From positions 310,001 through 374,000 of the forward strand of contig JALBYC010000005.1 of the NCBI GenBank assembly GCA_023212645.1: a stretch of DNA of 64,000 bases. Reading direction: 5' to 3'. Positions 39,207-48,500 of the stretch are shown one piece after another. A program made the position numbers and the translations under genes. This DNA is from Farysia itapuensis. Lineage: Eukaryota; Basidiomycota; Ustilaginomycetes; Ustilaginales; Ustilaginaceae. Position 1 is the stretch's first letter. Every line of letters starts with the position of its first letter. The notes beneath the pieces are model-generated. The model made no database searches and had not been told where the DNA came from. It saw only the letters and a program-made list of their open reading frames with translations.

Positions 39207-40817
39207 ATGGGGTCTGCTGCTTCTAAGCCCGTCGCACCACCGAGTGTCACCAACGAAAAGAGCAGTTACGTAGTCGATACGTCTTCTGCACCCGCATCGG
39301 CATCTCTGTCTAGTGCGGGGACGTCGAGTCATCACGCTGCCGATCGACTGGCTCGTATCCACGCGGAGACTTTGCACCGTTCGGGACAGTGGAGTGATGC
39401 TTCACACGCTTCCGAAGCTGCCATCTCGCTTTCGGCCATCACCGAGTGGCAGGACGCAGCGTTCCAATCACCTACAGCCCAACTGGCTCAACTCACCCTG
39501 CACAATGCTGCTATCCCAGCATCGCTGCACAAACGTCAGTACGAGATAGAGACTGCCCATGTCTTCTCCCACACTCTGCCGTACGAAGTTAAGCCGGTAG
39601 TCAACCAGAAATCTTCGGGGAGATGCTGGCTTTTCGCTACGTGCAATGTCATTCGCAACTCGGCAGCCAAGGTGCTTAACATTGACGAGTTCGAACTGTC
39701 GCAGTCCTACCTCAGCTTCTGGGACAAGCTGGAAAAGTCCAACTACTTCTTAGAAAACATGATTGAGCTGGCCGATCGCCCGTTGGACGAGCGCGTGGTT
39801 GGCTTCCTCAAGACCGCCCCTACAAACGACGGTGGTCAGTGGGACATGGTCGCCAACCTGCTGGAAAAGTACGGTGTCGTGCCAAAGTCGCTCTTCCCAG
39901 AAAGCTACAACTCGAGCAATTCGTCCAAGATCAACTGGCTCGTCACGGTCAAGTTGCGCGAATACACGTTGGAATTGCGCGCCATCAAGGGTGATCTGGA
40001 GCGCAAGCTGGCCTCGCAGACATCCATGTCAGCTGAAACCAAGCGTATTGTCATTCTCAAGGCTCAACGTGCACGAAAGGAGCAACAGATGGCAGAGGTG
40101 TACCGCATCCTTGCCATTTCTCTCGGCACTCCACCGCAACCCGATACCGAGTTCACCTACAACTACCGCAACAAGGACGGCAAATTTGTGACGATCAAGG
40201 CAACGCCCAAGTCGTTCCTGCGCGACTACACGGGGGCGTTTGACCACAAGCAGCGCTGCTCTCTGATCCACGACCCGCGTCATGCAGCTGACAAGCTCAT
40301 CACGGTCGCCCGTCTCGGAAACGTCTGGGGTGCCACACCTATTCTGTACGTCAACACCGTGATCGAGGTGATGCGCGATGCGGTCGTGCAGTCGATCAAA
40401 GCAGGCCAGCCGGTCTTCTTCGGTTGCGACGTCGGCCAGTTCTCAGACACAGCATCTGGTATCATGGACCAAAATTTGTTCGGCTACGATCTGGCTTTCA
40501 ACATCTCGCTCGGTCTGTCCAAGACGGATCGTATCGACCTTGGAGAATCTTCCATGACTCACGCCATGGTCATCACTGCAGTCCACATTGAAAACGGCAA
40601 AGTCTTGCGCTACCGAGTCGAAAACTCGTGGGGTGCCGACAATGTCGGTGACAAGGGCTACATGGTCATGTCGGACGACTGGTTCAAGGAGTTCAACTAC
40701 CAGGTTGTCGTCAGCAAGCAGTTTGTGCCCAAGCATCTCTGGACCTTGTTCGCCAACGGCGTTGACAAGTCTACCATCACACTTCCACCTTACGACCCGC
40801 TCGGCGCTCTCGCTTAG
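39207..40817 (+). CDS. BLH1: Bleomycin hydrolase, C1-family cysteine aminopeptidase
   Basis: This papain-fold aminopeptidase hydrolyses bleomycin and homocysteine thiolactone and forms a hexameric, proteasome-like chamber. From the ATG at 39207 the product is 536 aa. The catalytic Cys is in SSGRCWLFA (about residue 139), the His in MTHAMVIT (about 451) and the Asn in VENSWG (about 473). Conserved blocks QSYLSFWDKLEKSNYFLE and PTNDGGQWDM are present. The N-terminus MGSAASKP fits an N-myristoylation site. An in-frame ATG at 39030 would add 59 Arg-containing residues. It has a weak context (T at -3), whereas 39207 has A at -3 and G at +4, so 39207 is the main start and the longer form is an alternative. 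The C-terminus ends in ALA. Confidence 0.95.
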   Translation: MGSAASKPVAPPSVTNEKSSYVVDTSSAPASASLSSAGTSSHHAADRLARIHAETLHRSGQWSDASHASEAAISLSAITEWQDAAFQSPTAQLAQLTLHNAAIPASLHKRQYEIETAHVFSHTLPYEVKPVVNQKSSGRCWLFATCNVIRNSAAKVLNIDEFELSQSYLSFWDKLEKSNYFLENMIELADRPLDERVVGFLKTAPTNDGGQWDMVANLLEKYGVVPKSLFPESYNSSNSSKINWLVTVKLREYTLELRAIKGDLERKLASQTSMSAETKRIVILKAQRARKEQQMAEVYRILAISLGTPPQPDTEFTYNYRNKDGKFVTIKATPKSFLRDYTGAFDHKQRCSLIHDPRHAADKLITVARLGNVWGATPILYVNTVIEVMRDAVVQSIKAGQPVFFGCDVGQFSDTASGIMDQNLFGYDLAFNISLGLSKTDRIDLGESSMTHAMVITAVHIENGKVLRYRVENSWGADNVGDKGYMVMSDDWFKEFNYQVVVSKQFVPKHLWTLFANGVDKSTITLPPYDPLGALA

Positions 40818-40884
40818 ACGAAACCCCCACTGCTGAATTGATTACTTTCTTATTGCGATATTGTGTGTGGATATGCAGGTGAGC

Positions 40885-42273
40885 TTACAGCGCGGGTGGT
40901 GGAGACGCCCACCGTCCAGTCCCATAATTGAAGCGAATGACAAGCAAGTCGAGTGCCATGCGGATACTGTCACGAAGCAAGTCAATCTTGCTTCCCGAGA
41001 CTTCTTTCCAATCCACAGCACACTCGGCTATTGGCAGCGGCAAGCGTCGTAAGTCGACCCAGTATTGCTCGTCGGATCGCGATGCATCCTTCTCACTTGC
41101 TGGACAGGCTGGTGCGACCAGGTTGGGATTGGCTTCGAGGGCGAGCTTGCTGGCCATTTGAGCGAGCATGAGAATCTCTACATCAAAGATCCAGCCATCG
41201 ATGTGTAGGTTGGGAAAGATCAGACGCGCTGTGGGGCGTGTGAGCAGCTTGAACCCGCACTGGGTGTCTTTGATTTCCGGTTGGGTGGGGATTTGCGTGT
41301 TCGTGCTTGTGATCCTGCGAAGCCGTGATGGTAGCAACGCTGATAGCGTGGGTGGACGCATGAGAAGCGAGAGGAAGAGGTGGAAGCCATGCATGAGAAA
41401 GTTCCGCAGGAAACTGCGCTTGACCACAGCATCCGACTTGACCATATGAGCTCGACTGCCCACGACAACGCCGTGTTCACCTCGACCATCGTGCGTGCCG
41501 GCCACAATGCGCGACATGGAAGTGGCCAATTTGGCAAGGTCAGCAAACTTTGTTGCTCCATCAGCATCTGCGAACAAAATCAGCGTTCCGCGAGTATGCA
41601 TAACGCCGTGTCGAACTGCACCGCCTTTGCCGCGATTGACTTCCAAGCGGATGACCCGAATCTCTGCGCCAGACGGCAACGCATTCTTCTTTGCGAACTC
41701 CAGAGCGACAGAGTGTGTGCGGTCTTTGGACCCGTCATCTACGACCAGGATCTCGTATGTGCTGAGCGGGTTCTGCAGCGCTGCTTGCACTTCGTTCTGT
41801 TGGTCTTGATGGGATGACGAGCCGTTTGCTTGTATTCGAGGTGCAAGACATCCTTGACTCTTACGCAGCTTTTCTAAGAAGCCGATGGTTTCGGCTAACA
41901 TCCCTGGCAATCGATCCACCTCATTGTACGCTGGAATCACCACGCTTAGCTGCACCCTGTCGTCAGAGTCATCTCGCACGAGGTATGGTAGTGGAAGCGG
42001 TGAGTCTGACTCGGCTGTCTGAAACGTCAATTCGCCCGGCAGAGATGACTTGGTGCCGGGTGTAAGCAGTATTAGCACCCAGTAGAGCGCTCCCGCACAC
42101 AGAGCGGCAAATGTGGTGAGTGTGATGGTGACAGTGGGGTAGAAGTGGTAAAGTGTCACTGGCACTGCTGAGACAAGGCCCCAAATGGTACCGTCCAAGA
42201 GCGAAGAGGGACCAGCCGACGCTGCTGCTGCACCTCCAGCCAGTGCAGAACCTGCACAGCATGCCGCACCCAT
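40885..42273 (-). CDS. ALG5: Dolichyl-phosphate beta-glucosyltransferase
   Basis: ALG5 makes dolichyl-phosphate-glucose from UDP-glucose at the ER membrane, the donor for the last glucose residues of the N-glycan precursor. The 462-aa product has two hydrophobic N-terminal segments (residues about 5-60; for example TFAALCAGALYWVLILL). The GT2 domain follows with LSVVIPAYNEVDRLP, EILVVDDGSKDRT, VIRLEVNRGKGGAVRHGV and ILFADADGATKF. It also has VVVGSRAHM, the DTQCGFKLLTRPTARLIF block and WIFDVEIL. The family C-terminus is present (WKEVSGSKIDLLRDSIRMA). The first ATG is at 42273; the frame upstream opens with GTG only. Insertions make it longer than the yeast enzyme (334 aa). The stop codon overlaps a GTAAGC, so an alternative spliced C-terminus is conceivable. 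Confidence 0.94.
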   Translation of the reverse strand: MGAACCAGSALAGGAAAASAGPSSLLDGTIWGLVSAVPVTLYHFYPTVTITLTTFAALCAGALYWVLILLTPGTKSSLPGELTFQTAESDSPLPLPYLVRDDSDDRVQLSVVIPAYNEVDRLPGMLAETIGFLEKLRKSQGCLAPRIQANGSSSHQDQQNEVQAALQNPLSTYEILVVDDGSKDRTHSVALEFAKKNALPSGAEIRVIRLEVNRGKGGAVRHGVMHTRGTLILFADADGATKFADLAKLATSMSRIVAGTHDGRGEHGVVVGSRAHMVKSDAVVKRSFLRNFLMHGFHLFLSLLMRPPTLSALLPSRLRRITSTNTQIPTQPEIKDTQCGFKLLTRPTARLIFPNLHIDGWIFDVEILMLAQMASKLALEANPNLVAPACPASEKDASRSDEQYWVDLRRLPLPIAECAVDWKEVSGSKIDLLRDSIRMALDLLVIRFNYGTGRWASPPPAL

Positions 42274-43028
42274 CACGCTGAATCAGCTTGCCAATGCAGT
42301 CTCGGTGGAGCTAATGCTTTGAGCTTTGGAAGAACTTGCGTGCCCAGTGTGAGTGGCCAGGCACGGTTCACTACGGAGATCCGGAGAGCGGATCTGGGTT
42401 GTGTTTCCCGATGGGGATCGGGAGTTTATTTCTTCAGCGCGATCGACGCACGCCCGGGAATTTTCCGGAATCGATTTTCACCTCACCGCTACAAGTATCT
42501 TCTTACACTCTGTATCATTGCCTCAGGGGAGGACTTCCTCAATGTTCGCTCTCGAGCTGTGACAGTCTTGGTCATCAGGCTGTCAATATGCATTGCATGC
42601 AGCCATCAACAAGACAAAGGTGTGGTAAGTCGTCTCTGCAAGCTCCCAGAGATGCTATCGACATCCAGTCACAGACGGCGTTCAAGCCTACAGGGTAGGA
42701 GCGCTGGCCCAAGACAAGACGTTGGAGGGGCACACAGTCCATCACGCCTCGAATAACGGCACAAAAGGGTAGGATGAGCCTGGGAAAGAGGACTTCCTCA
42801 GCATTGGATGCCACGTCCCCAACGCAACCGAGATCAAGCCAGGTAAGCAGGTAGATCGAACCGGTACAACTGGACCACCTGGAAAGATGGCGTCTTGACC
42901 GGTTCGCACATCTCGAGGACACCCTCGTAGCGGCTCAAGTGGAGTTGGAGTCTCTACCACCCCACAACGCGATTAAGATGGCTTCGACTACAGTTGAGGA
43001 GTCAACTTACCAGTAATATCTTGCTTAT
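42274..43028. other. ALG5 upstream region and left end of the mobile-element island
   Basis: The first part should be the ALG5 promoter. From about 42865 to 43015 a plus-strand frame is open (HLERWRLDRFAHLEDTL to STTVEESTYQ) and ends 14 bp before the MULE transposase frame; it may be a decayed upstream part of that element. No terminal inverted repeat was recognised. Confidence 0.4.
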
Positions 43029-43762
43029 ATGCAGCGCCAGTGCCACCACGAAAAGCTCTCGCACTTGTTCTATGCGTTTCCCGACGCTATCAAGCTGTTC
43101 AAGGACTCACACACTGTGTTGATCATGGACTCGACCTACAAAACGAATCAGCATCGTTTGCCGTTGTTCCATTGCGTAGGCGTCTCCTCCACCTATCAGA
43201 CCTTCTCGGCGTTCTACTGCTTTATGAAGTCAGAAACCTCCTTGGACTACGATTGGGCGCTCTCGGTGGCACGAAGATTGCTCGGCGAGCTGCCAGTCAA
43301 AGTCATCATGACTGACAACGACACGGCCTTGATGAACGCTGTGAAAGCTGTGTTTCCAGAGGCCAGCAATCTACTGTGCCGCTGGCATATTTATAAAAAC
43401 ATCGCCAAGCACTTCAAGTGCGTTGCTGGTGGCCAGTCTTTGGAGGACTGGCTCAAGGATTGGAAAGCTCTGTTGTATGTCAACACGCCAGAGCAGTTCG
43501 AGGAGGGATGGCAGCGTCTTCGAGCCACTAGCTCGCCAGGCTTTGTCTCCTACATCGAGGGTCAGTGGTTGCCCTTGAAGCAAATGTACGCCGATGGCTG
43601 GATTGACAAGCTGTCACACCTCAACCACACGGTGTCTTCAAGGGTAGAGGCAGCGCACGCCAGACTCAAGAAGTATCTGGTGGCGCCTCGATGGCAAACT
43701 TGCTCACCGTGTACCTCCACCTCAAGGAAGCAGACAGAGCAGCAATGACGCGATCACACTAA
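43029..43762 (+). pseudogene. Mutator-like element (MULE) transposase fragment
   Basis: The reading frame matches the MULE transposase domain: LFYAFPDAIKLF, VLIMDSTYKTNQHRLPL (first catalytic Asp region), VIMTDNDTALMNAVKAVFP (second Asp region), LLCRWHIYKNI (C/H-type motif) and SRVEAAHARLKKYL. After that motif the frame shifts near 43680: the continuing family-like sequence (ASMANLLTVYLHLKEADRA) lies in another frame and ends at a stop at 43760-43762. The upstream part of the transposase is missing or separated by a stop at about 43014. No terminal inverted repeats were found, so this is a truncated, inactive remnant. Confidence 0.85.
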
Positions 43763-43797
43763 AGATCAAGCAACAGCAAGACAGGTCAGCAAGAAGG

Positions 43798-44330
43798 TTG
43801 CAAGCAATCTTCTTCGACAACGTTGAAGGTGTGATCTCCATGGAGGCACTGGACATGGTCGAAGAGTCGATGAACACGATTGCGCTGAGCTATCCGACGA
43901 GGCGACCGGGTGTCAGCCATTCAACCTGTACAGGCAAGACCAGTGCAACTACAATAGGTAGTGCATTCCTCAACGTTAACAATGAAATACTACAGATCCA
44001 CAATGTCTTGTATGTGCCAATGGCAAGCGTAAATCTGTTGTCTACCTCAGTGTTAACCTATCAAGGAGCGCACATCATCCTCGAAAAAGACGGAGGGCAG
44101 AAACACTTCCCCGACGGCACTACCATCACCGGGAAGATCAACAAACGCTCAAGTCACGTCGAGACATATTCTCAGCACATTGGTCCTGCCGGTGCCCAAG
44201 CCCGCGAAATGTTGGTATGTCAGAAAGACCGACTTGAAAAAGTGAAGGAAAGGCTTCACGAGAAAGTAACACCATGCTGCTTCACGAAAAGTTTGGACAC
44301 CCTGGCAGCCCTTCTACGCTGACCGTGGCT
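43798..44330 (+). pseudogene. Ty1/copia Gag-Pol fragment (protease / pre-integrase part)
   Basis: The open frame contains the copia-type segment after the protease active site: SATTIGSAFLNVNNE, the diagnostic HNVLYVPMASVNLLS, and GAHIILEKDGG. The pre-integrase motif LLHEKFGHPGSPSTL is in a different frame around 44275-44325, showing a frameshift. The protease active-site DSG motif, integrase core and reverse transcriptase are absent. The fragment ends where Ty3/gypsy sequence begins. Confidence 0.75.
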
Positions 44331-45260
44331 ACAATCCACAAATCTCGATACAACTCCAGTCGACCCCTGTTGCCCACGTTCACGACCGACTAAAACACAT
44401 TCAAGAGATTCAGTAACTCGTCAAAGCCAACATCGCCAAGGCGTAAGCTTCGTACGTGTTTTGGTCCAACAAGCGGCGCTCTGAGGCACCTCTGTTCGAA
44501 GTTGGCGACAAAAGTTGGCTCCTACGTGTCAGGGACCGATGTTAGAGGGCTATCGCCCCCCAAGTCTGGTACCACTCTTCCGGCATAGTTCACAGCGGCT
44601 CACTACATCAAAGCCAAGCGGCAGGATACGGCAAGGGAACTGGCAGGGCAATTCCTCAACCATGTTTTTCGACATCACGGTCTCCCGTCTGACATCGTCA
44701 GCGACCGCGGCACGACTTTCACGTCCCTTTGGTGGAAAGAGTTTCTCAAACTTCTCAAAGTCACGCCCAACTTCTCCACAGCCTTCCATCCCCAGTCCGA
44801 TGGCCAAACTGAACGTCTCAATCAGAGTCTCGAGCAGCATCTCCGCACGTACTGCCATTACCTACAAAACGACTGGGCGGACCTTCTTCCCCTCGCCGAA
44901 TTTCGCCAGCCACCATTCGGCCATTGGCACCACGCCCTTCTACGCTGACCGTGGTTATAACCCACAAATCTCCATCCAGCTGCAATCGACCCCGGTCGCC
45001 CATGTTCACGACCGTCTAAAGCACATTCAGGCAATTCAGCATCTCGTCAAAAACAATATCGCCAAAGCGCAAGCTTCATATGTGTTCTGGTCCAACAAGC
45101 GGCGCTCGGAGGCACCTCCATTCGAAGTCGGCGACAAAGCTTGGCTCCTACGGCGCCATATCAACACCGTCAGACCCTGCAACAAGCTCGACAATATGTT
45201 AGAGGGCTATCGCCCCCCAAGTCTGGGACCACTCTTCCGGCATAGTTCACAGCAGCTCAC
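44309..45260 (+). mobile_element. Ty3/gypsy integrase fragments in a partial tandem repeat
   Basis: Two diverged copies of the same segment are present. Copy A (44309-44603) and copy B (44935-45260) both read from [16 protein letters not shown] sequence through FWSNKRRSEAP and VGDKAWLL to a common end near GGCATAGTTCACAGC. Between them (about 44588-44934) is the integrase core ([27 protein letters not shown] with a catalytic Asp, [14 protein letters not shown] with the catalytic Glu). Copy A has in-frame stops and lacks about 31 bp relative to B. The spacing of matching points is about 657 bp. No LTR was recognised. The element is non-functional. Confidence 0.75.
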
Positions 45261-45509
45261 ATACCGATAGCTATAAAGTCTATAGTATTCATGTACGCTA
45301 GTTGCACTCCTTTGAACTTTGACCATCTCTTTCGTCACCCCTTAGAGCGCCTGATTCTTTCGCCTTGACCTCGCCTCGATGACCTCCTCTCGCCTCCATC
45401 TTTGACATGATCGCCTGCAGCTGCCACCACCGCCCCACTAGTGCCGCTGTCTGACATTTGGGATTAAGGAACACTACTTTAGCTCAGAAAAAAAGGCGGG
45501 GGGGAGGGC

Positions 45510-48500
45510 TTAGACGCTGTTTCGGCGCGCACTGAATCCCATCTTGCGTCGACGACGGATAGCTCCGTTCTCATCCTCGTTCGGATCGCGTTCGATCCCG
45601 GACGGTAAGGTTCCGTCTTTGTCCCAACCGTTGAGCAGGTCTGCGGCTGCGTTGTAGCCCTTGGCGTGAATCTCGTCAAACTTGCCAAACGACAGGGTGC
45701 CGAACTCTTCGACCGGCATTCGCATATAGAAGCAGCCCTTGATCTTCTTGGCCTCTTCCAGCGTCTTGACTGACGAGACGTAGGTCAGTCGGCCCTGGAT
45801 GTCCGGGATGGACGGGATGTTGGCTGCGTCAGACCAGGGATTCCAACGGTTGATCAGCACCCACCATCCGGACAGCGTGTCCCCGTATGCGCGCGGACTT
45901 GTGTCATCAATCGATCCGACGTCGACCGCAAACACGGAGCGAGCACCCATGGCCAGCATGACAGTGACTGGCAGATTGTCAACATATCCTCCATCGACCA
46001 GCATGTTGCCGTCGTCTACCAGCGGCGGAATCAGGCCAGCAAGCGTCATGGACCCGCGGATGTAGCGCCATGCATAGCCCGAGGTATGCACCTCCATGCG
46101 CGACCAGGTGATGTTGGTCGTATTGCAGAAGAAAGGGATCCACATGTCTTCGATATGAGTGTCCTGGATAGCTTTGAAAATGCCGCGATTGAATTCGTGA
46201 CCAGTGGTGTACGAGACCACTGGGTACGTTAGATCCGAAGCAAAGCGCCACAAAGACGCCATGCGACCTGCAAAGCGTTTGGCCCTGCCAAAGGTGGACA
46301 CAAGCTCGGCTTCTCGCGCGTACAAGCCACCAACAAAGGATCCAATAGACGTGCCTCCAATCATGTCGATAGGAATGCTTCGCTCTTCCAACGCTCGGAT
46401 CACACCTAAATGTGCGCATCCTCTTGCACCACCACCACCGAGCACAAGTCCGATACTTTTGCCACAAAGTCGTCGCGCCAAGCGTGCAAAGTCGGATGCA
46501 TGATGAGGTCGGCCAGGCACAGCTAGCGGTGCTTTGAATTTGCGGTACCGTTGCAGCGACGTTTCGAGCTTTTGTTTCAGGTTCTTGAGTGCCTGGACCG
46601 CTTTCGGGTCAGTCTCGGAAAGCTGGCTCGAAGCAGTGTGCGAGCGCGTGATGCCGGGCATTTCGACGTGGTGATGCGCGTGAAGCCAGGGTCGGCTCTT
46701 AAGCCACTCGCGCGTCGAGCCGGGCGGTACACTTCGTTCCGGATGCAAAAGCACCAACTCCTTGCGAGCCGTCGTCTTGACGCTCATCAACAAGCGTTCA
46801 TACTCGCCAATCGTTGGATCGTCGCCAAAGCCGACCATCAAAACGCAATCTGCTTGACGTATGGACGTTTGGGACCAGGTCGATGAGACCGGGGTATCAA
46901 CGATGTAGAGGACTAGTCTGTATCTTTGCTCAAGGTCGGCGAGCCAGTTTGCCAGCTTCAATTTGCCCATGCGGCTGAACGCGTGTCGGCCAAGCACTCG
47001 CATGACGCTGCTCTGGTCCAAGAAAATGGTTGGGCCACCAATTGTGTCATCAAATGCCTGTTGAAGCTTCGCGGCAAAGTCCACAATCGGAACTTGACGC
47101 GTGACCGGGACAATGGCGACGGTCTTGAGGTTGAGATTGTTGCGTCCCAAGTCCGGTAGACCGGGAATGGGTGTGCGGAGCGCAGCGCCTTCTTGCTTGC
47201 TCCGAATCAGCTCTCGGCGAACACGACGAGCTATGATGCGCGAAATCTGTATAGTGATCGCGGGATGGCGCACCGAGATGGCGTTAAATAAGGTCGAAGG
47301 CATCTTGGCCAGTTCCGAGTCTCGTATGGCATGCAACGTCGTACGTCTCCGAGAATTGGTGATGACGTCCAGCTCGCCGACGCTGTCGCCTTGGCCGTAT
47401 TCATTATGAACTTCAATACCGTTATCGCGCTCCGTTATAGCCCGCAGACGTCCGTTGATGACAATGAAGAAACTGTCAGAAGCATCGTGCTCGCGATAGA
47501 TGACTTGACCAGCGTTGACCTGCTGCCAGTCAAGCGATGAGTCGATATGAAGAATGAGAGGCGGTAGGAGACTGAGTAGACGCTTTGAGAGTGTCAACAG
47601 CACAATTGGCCGCTTCTCCATGATGCGATCCAGAGCGTGAGCTGGAAGAAAGCCAACGTACACATCCGTCTTGGCTTTGATGTCGACGAAGGATGAGGTG
47701 TCTAGCAAGCTCGACAGGTATCCTGCAATACCTCCACGGCCAACACTGAAGATGGAGCGTTTCTCCTCCTTGGCCCGACTGGATCCATGGGCAAAGTCGG
47801 GCAGTGGCTGCTTGAACAGACGAGGTCTAGACGCCGATTGGACGTCGCTCAATCTCTCATCAATGACAGCAGATGTTTTGCGACTTAGATCAGCTGAGGC
47901 TCTTTTTGATTGAGAGCCACCGCCTGTACCGTCGAGTGCGTTGCCCACTCTCGTAGATTCGCTCGGTCGTCGCGAGGTCGATCCGCCAGATAGCACAGAG
48001 TTGTCGCGGCCACGACTTCTCCGACCCGTGGAAGTCGCATCTGAATCCTTGCGCTGAGAGCGTTTCACTTCTTCATCCAAGTGAGACGATTCTGGTCGTC
48101 GGATGGTCCGAGATGAAGCATTTGTGTCATCCTTGCTGTGCCCAGAAGTGCCATTGGATGTATTGATGCCTTCTTTAGGTTTACGTCGATGTTTTGCTGA
48201 CGATGCCGAGGAGCTGAGGTTCGGCCTCTTTCCGTCGTTTTCTTCCAGTTCATTGGCATCAGCAGACAAGAGGACATCCAGGAAGCCATCAATGACATAG
48301 AACAGGCCGGCTTTCGTCTCACCAGCCTTGACCAATGTACTGCCGGCAGGGAAGAACTTGATCTCGATCTCATTCTCAAAGTCAGAGTGATGGAAGGCCG
48401 AGGGTCCAAGTCCAGCCATGGAGCTGTTAGTGCCCGTAGCACTAGATTCTTCCTCAGCCATGGCTGCGTCTAGCATGCTGAGAGAGCTAAAGGCTGACTT

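Noticed and set aside
40876..40890. Alternative splicing at the ALG5 stop codon (GTAAGC)
   Set aside because: The family C-terminus is complete before it and the alternative ending is only a few unremarkable residues.
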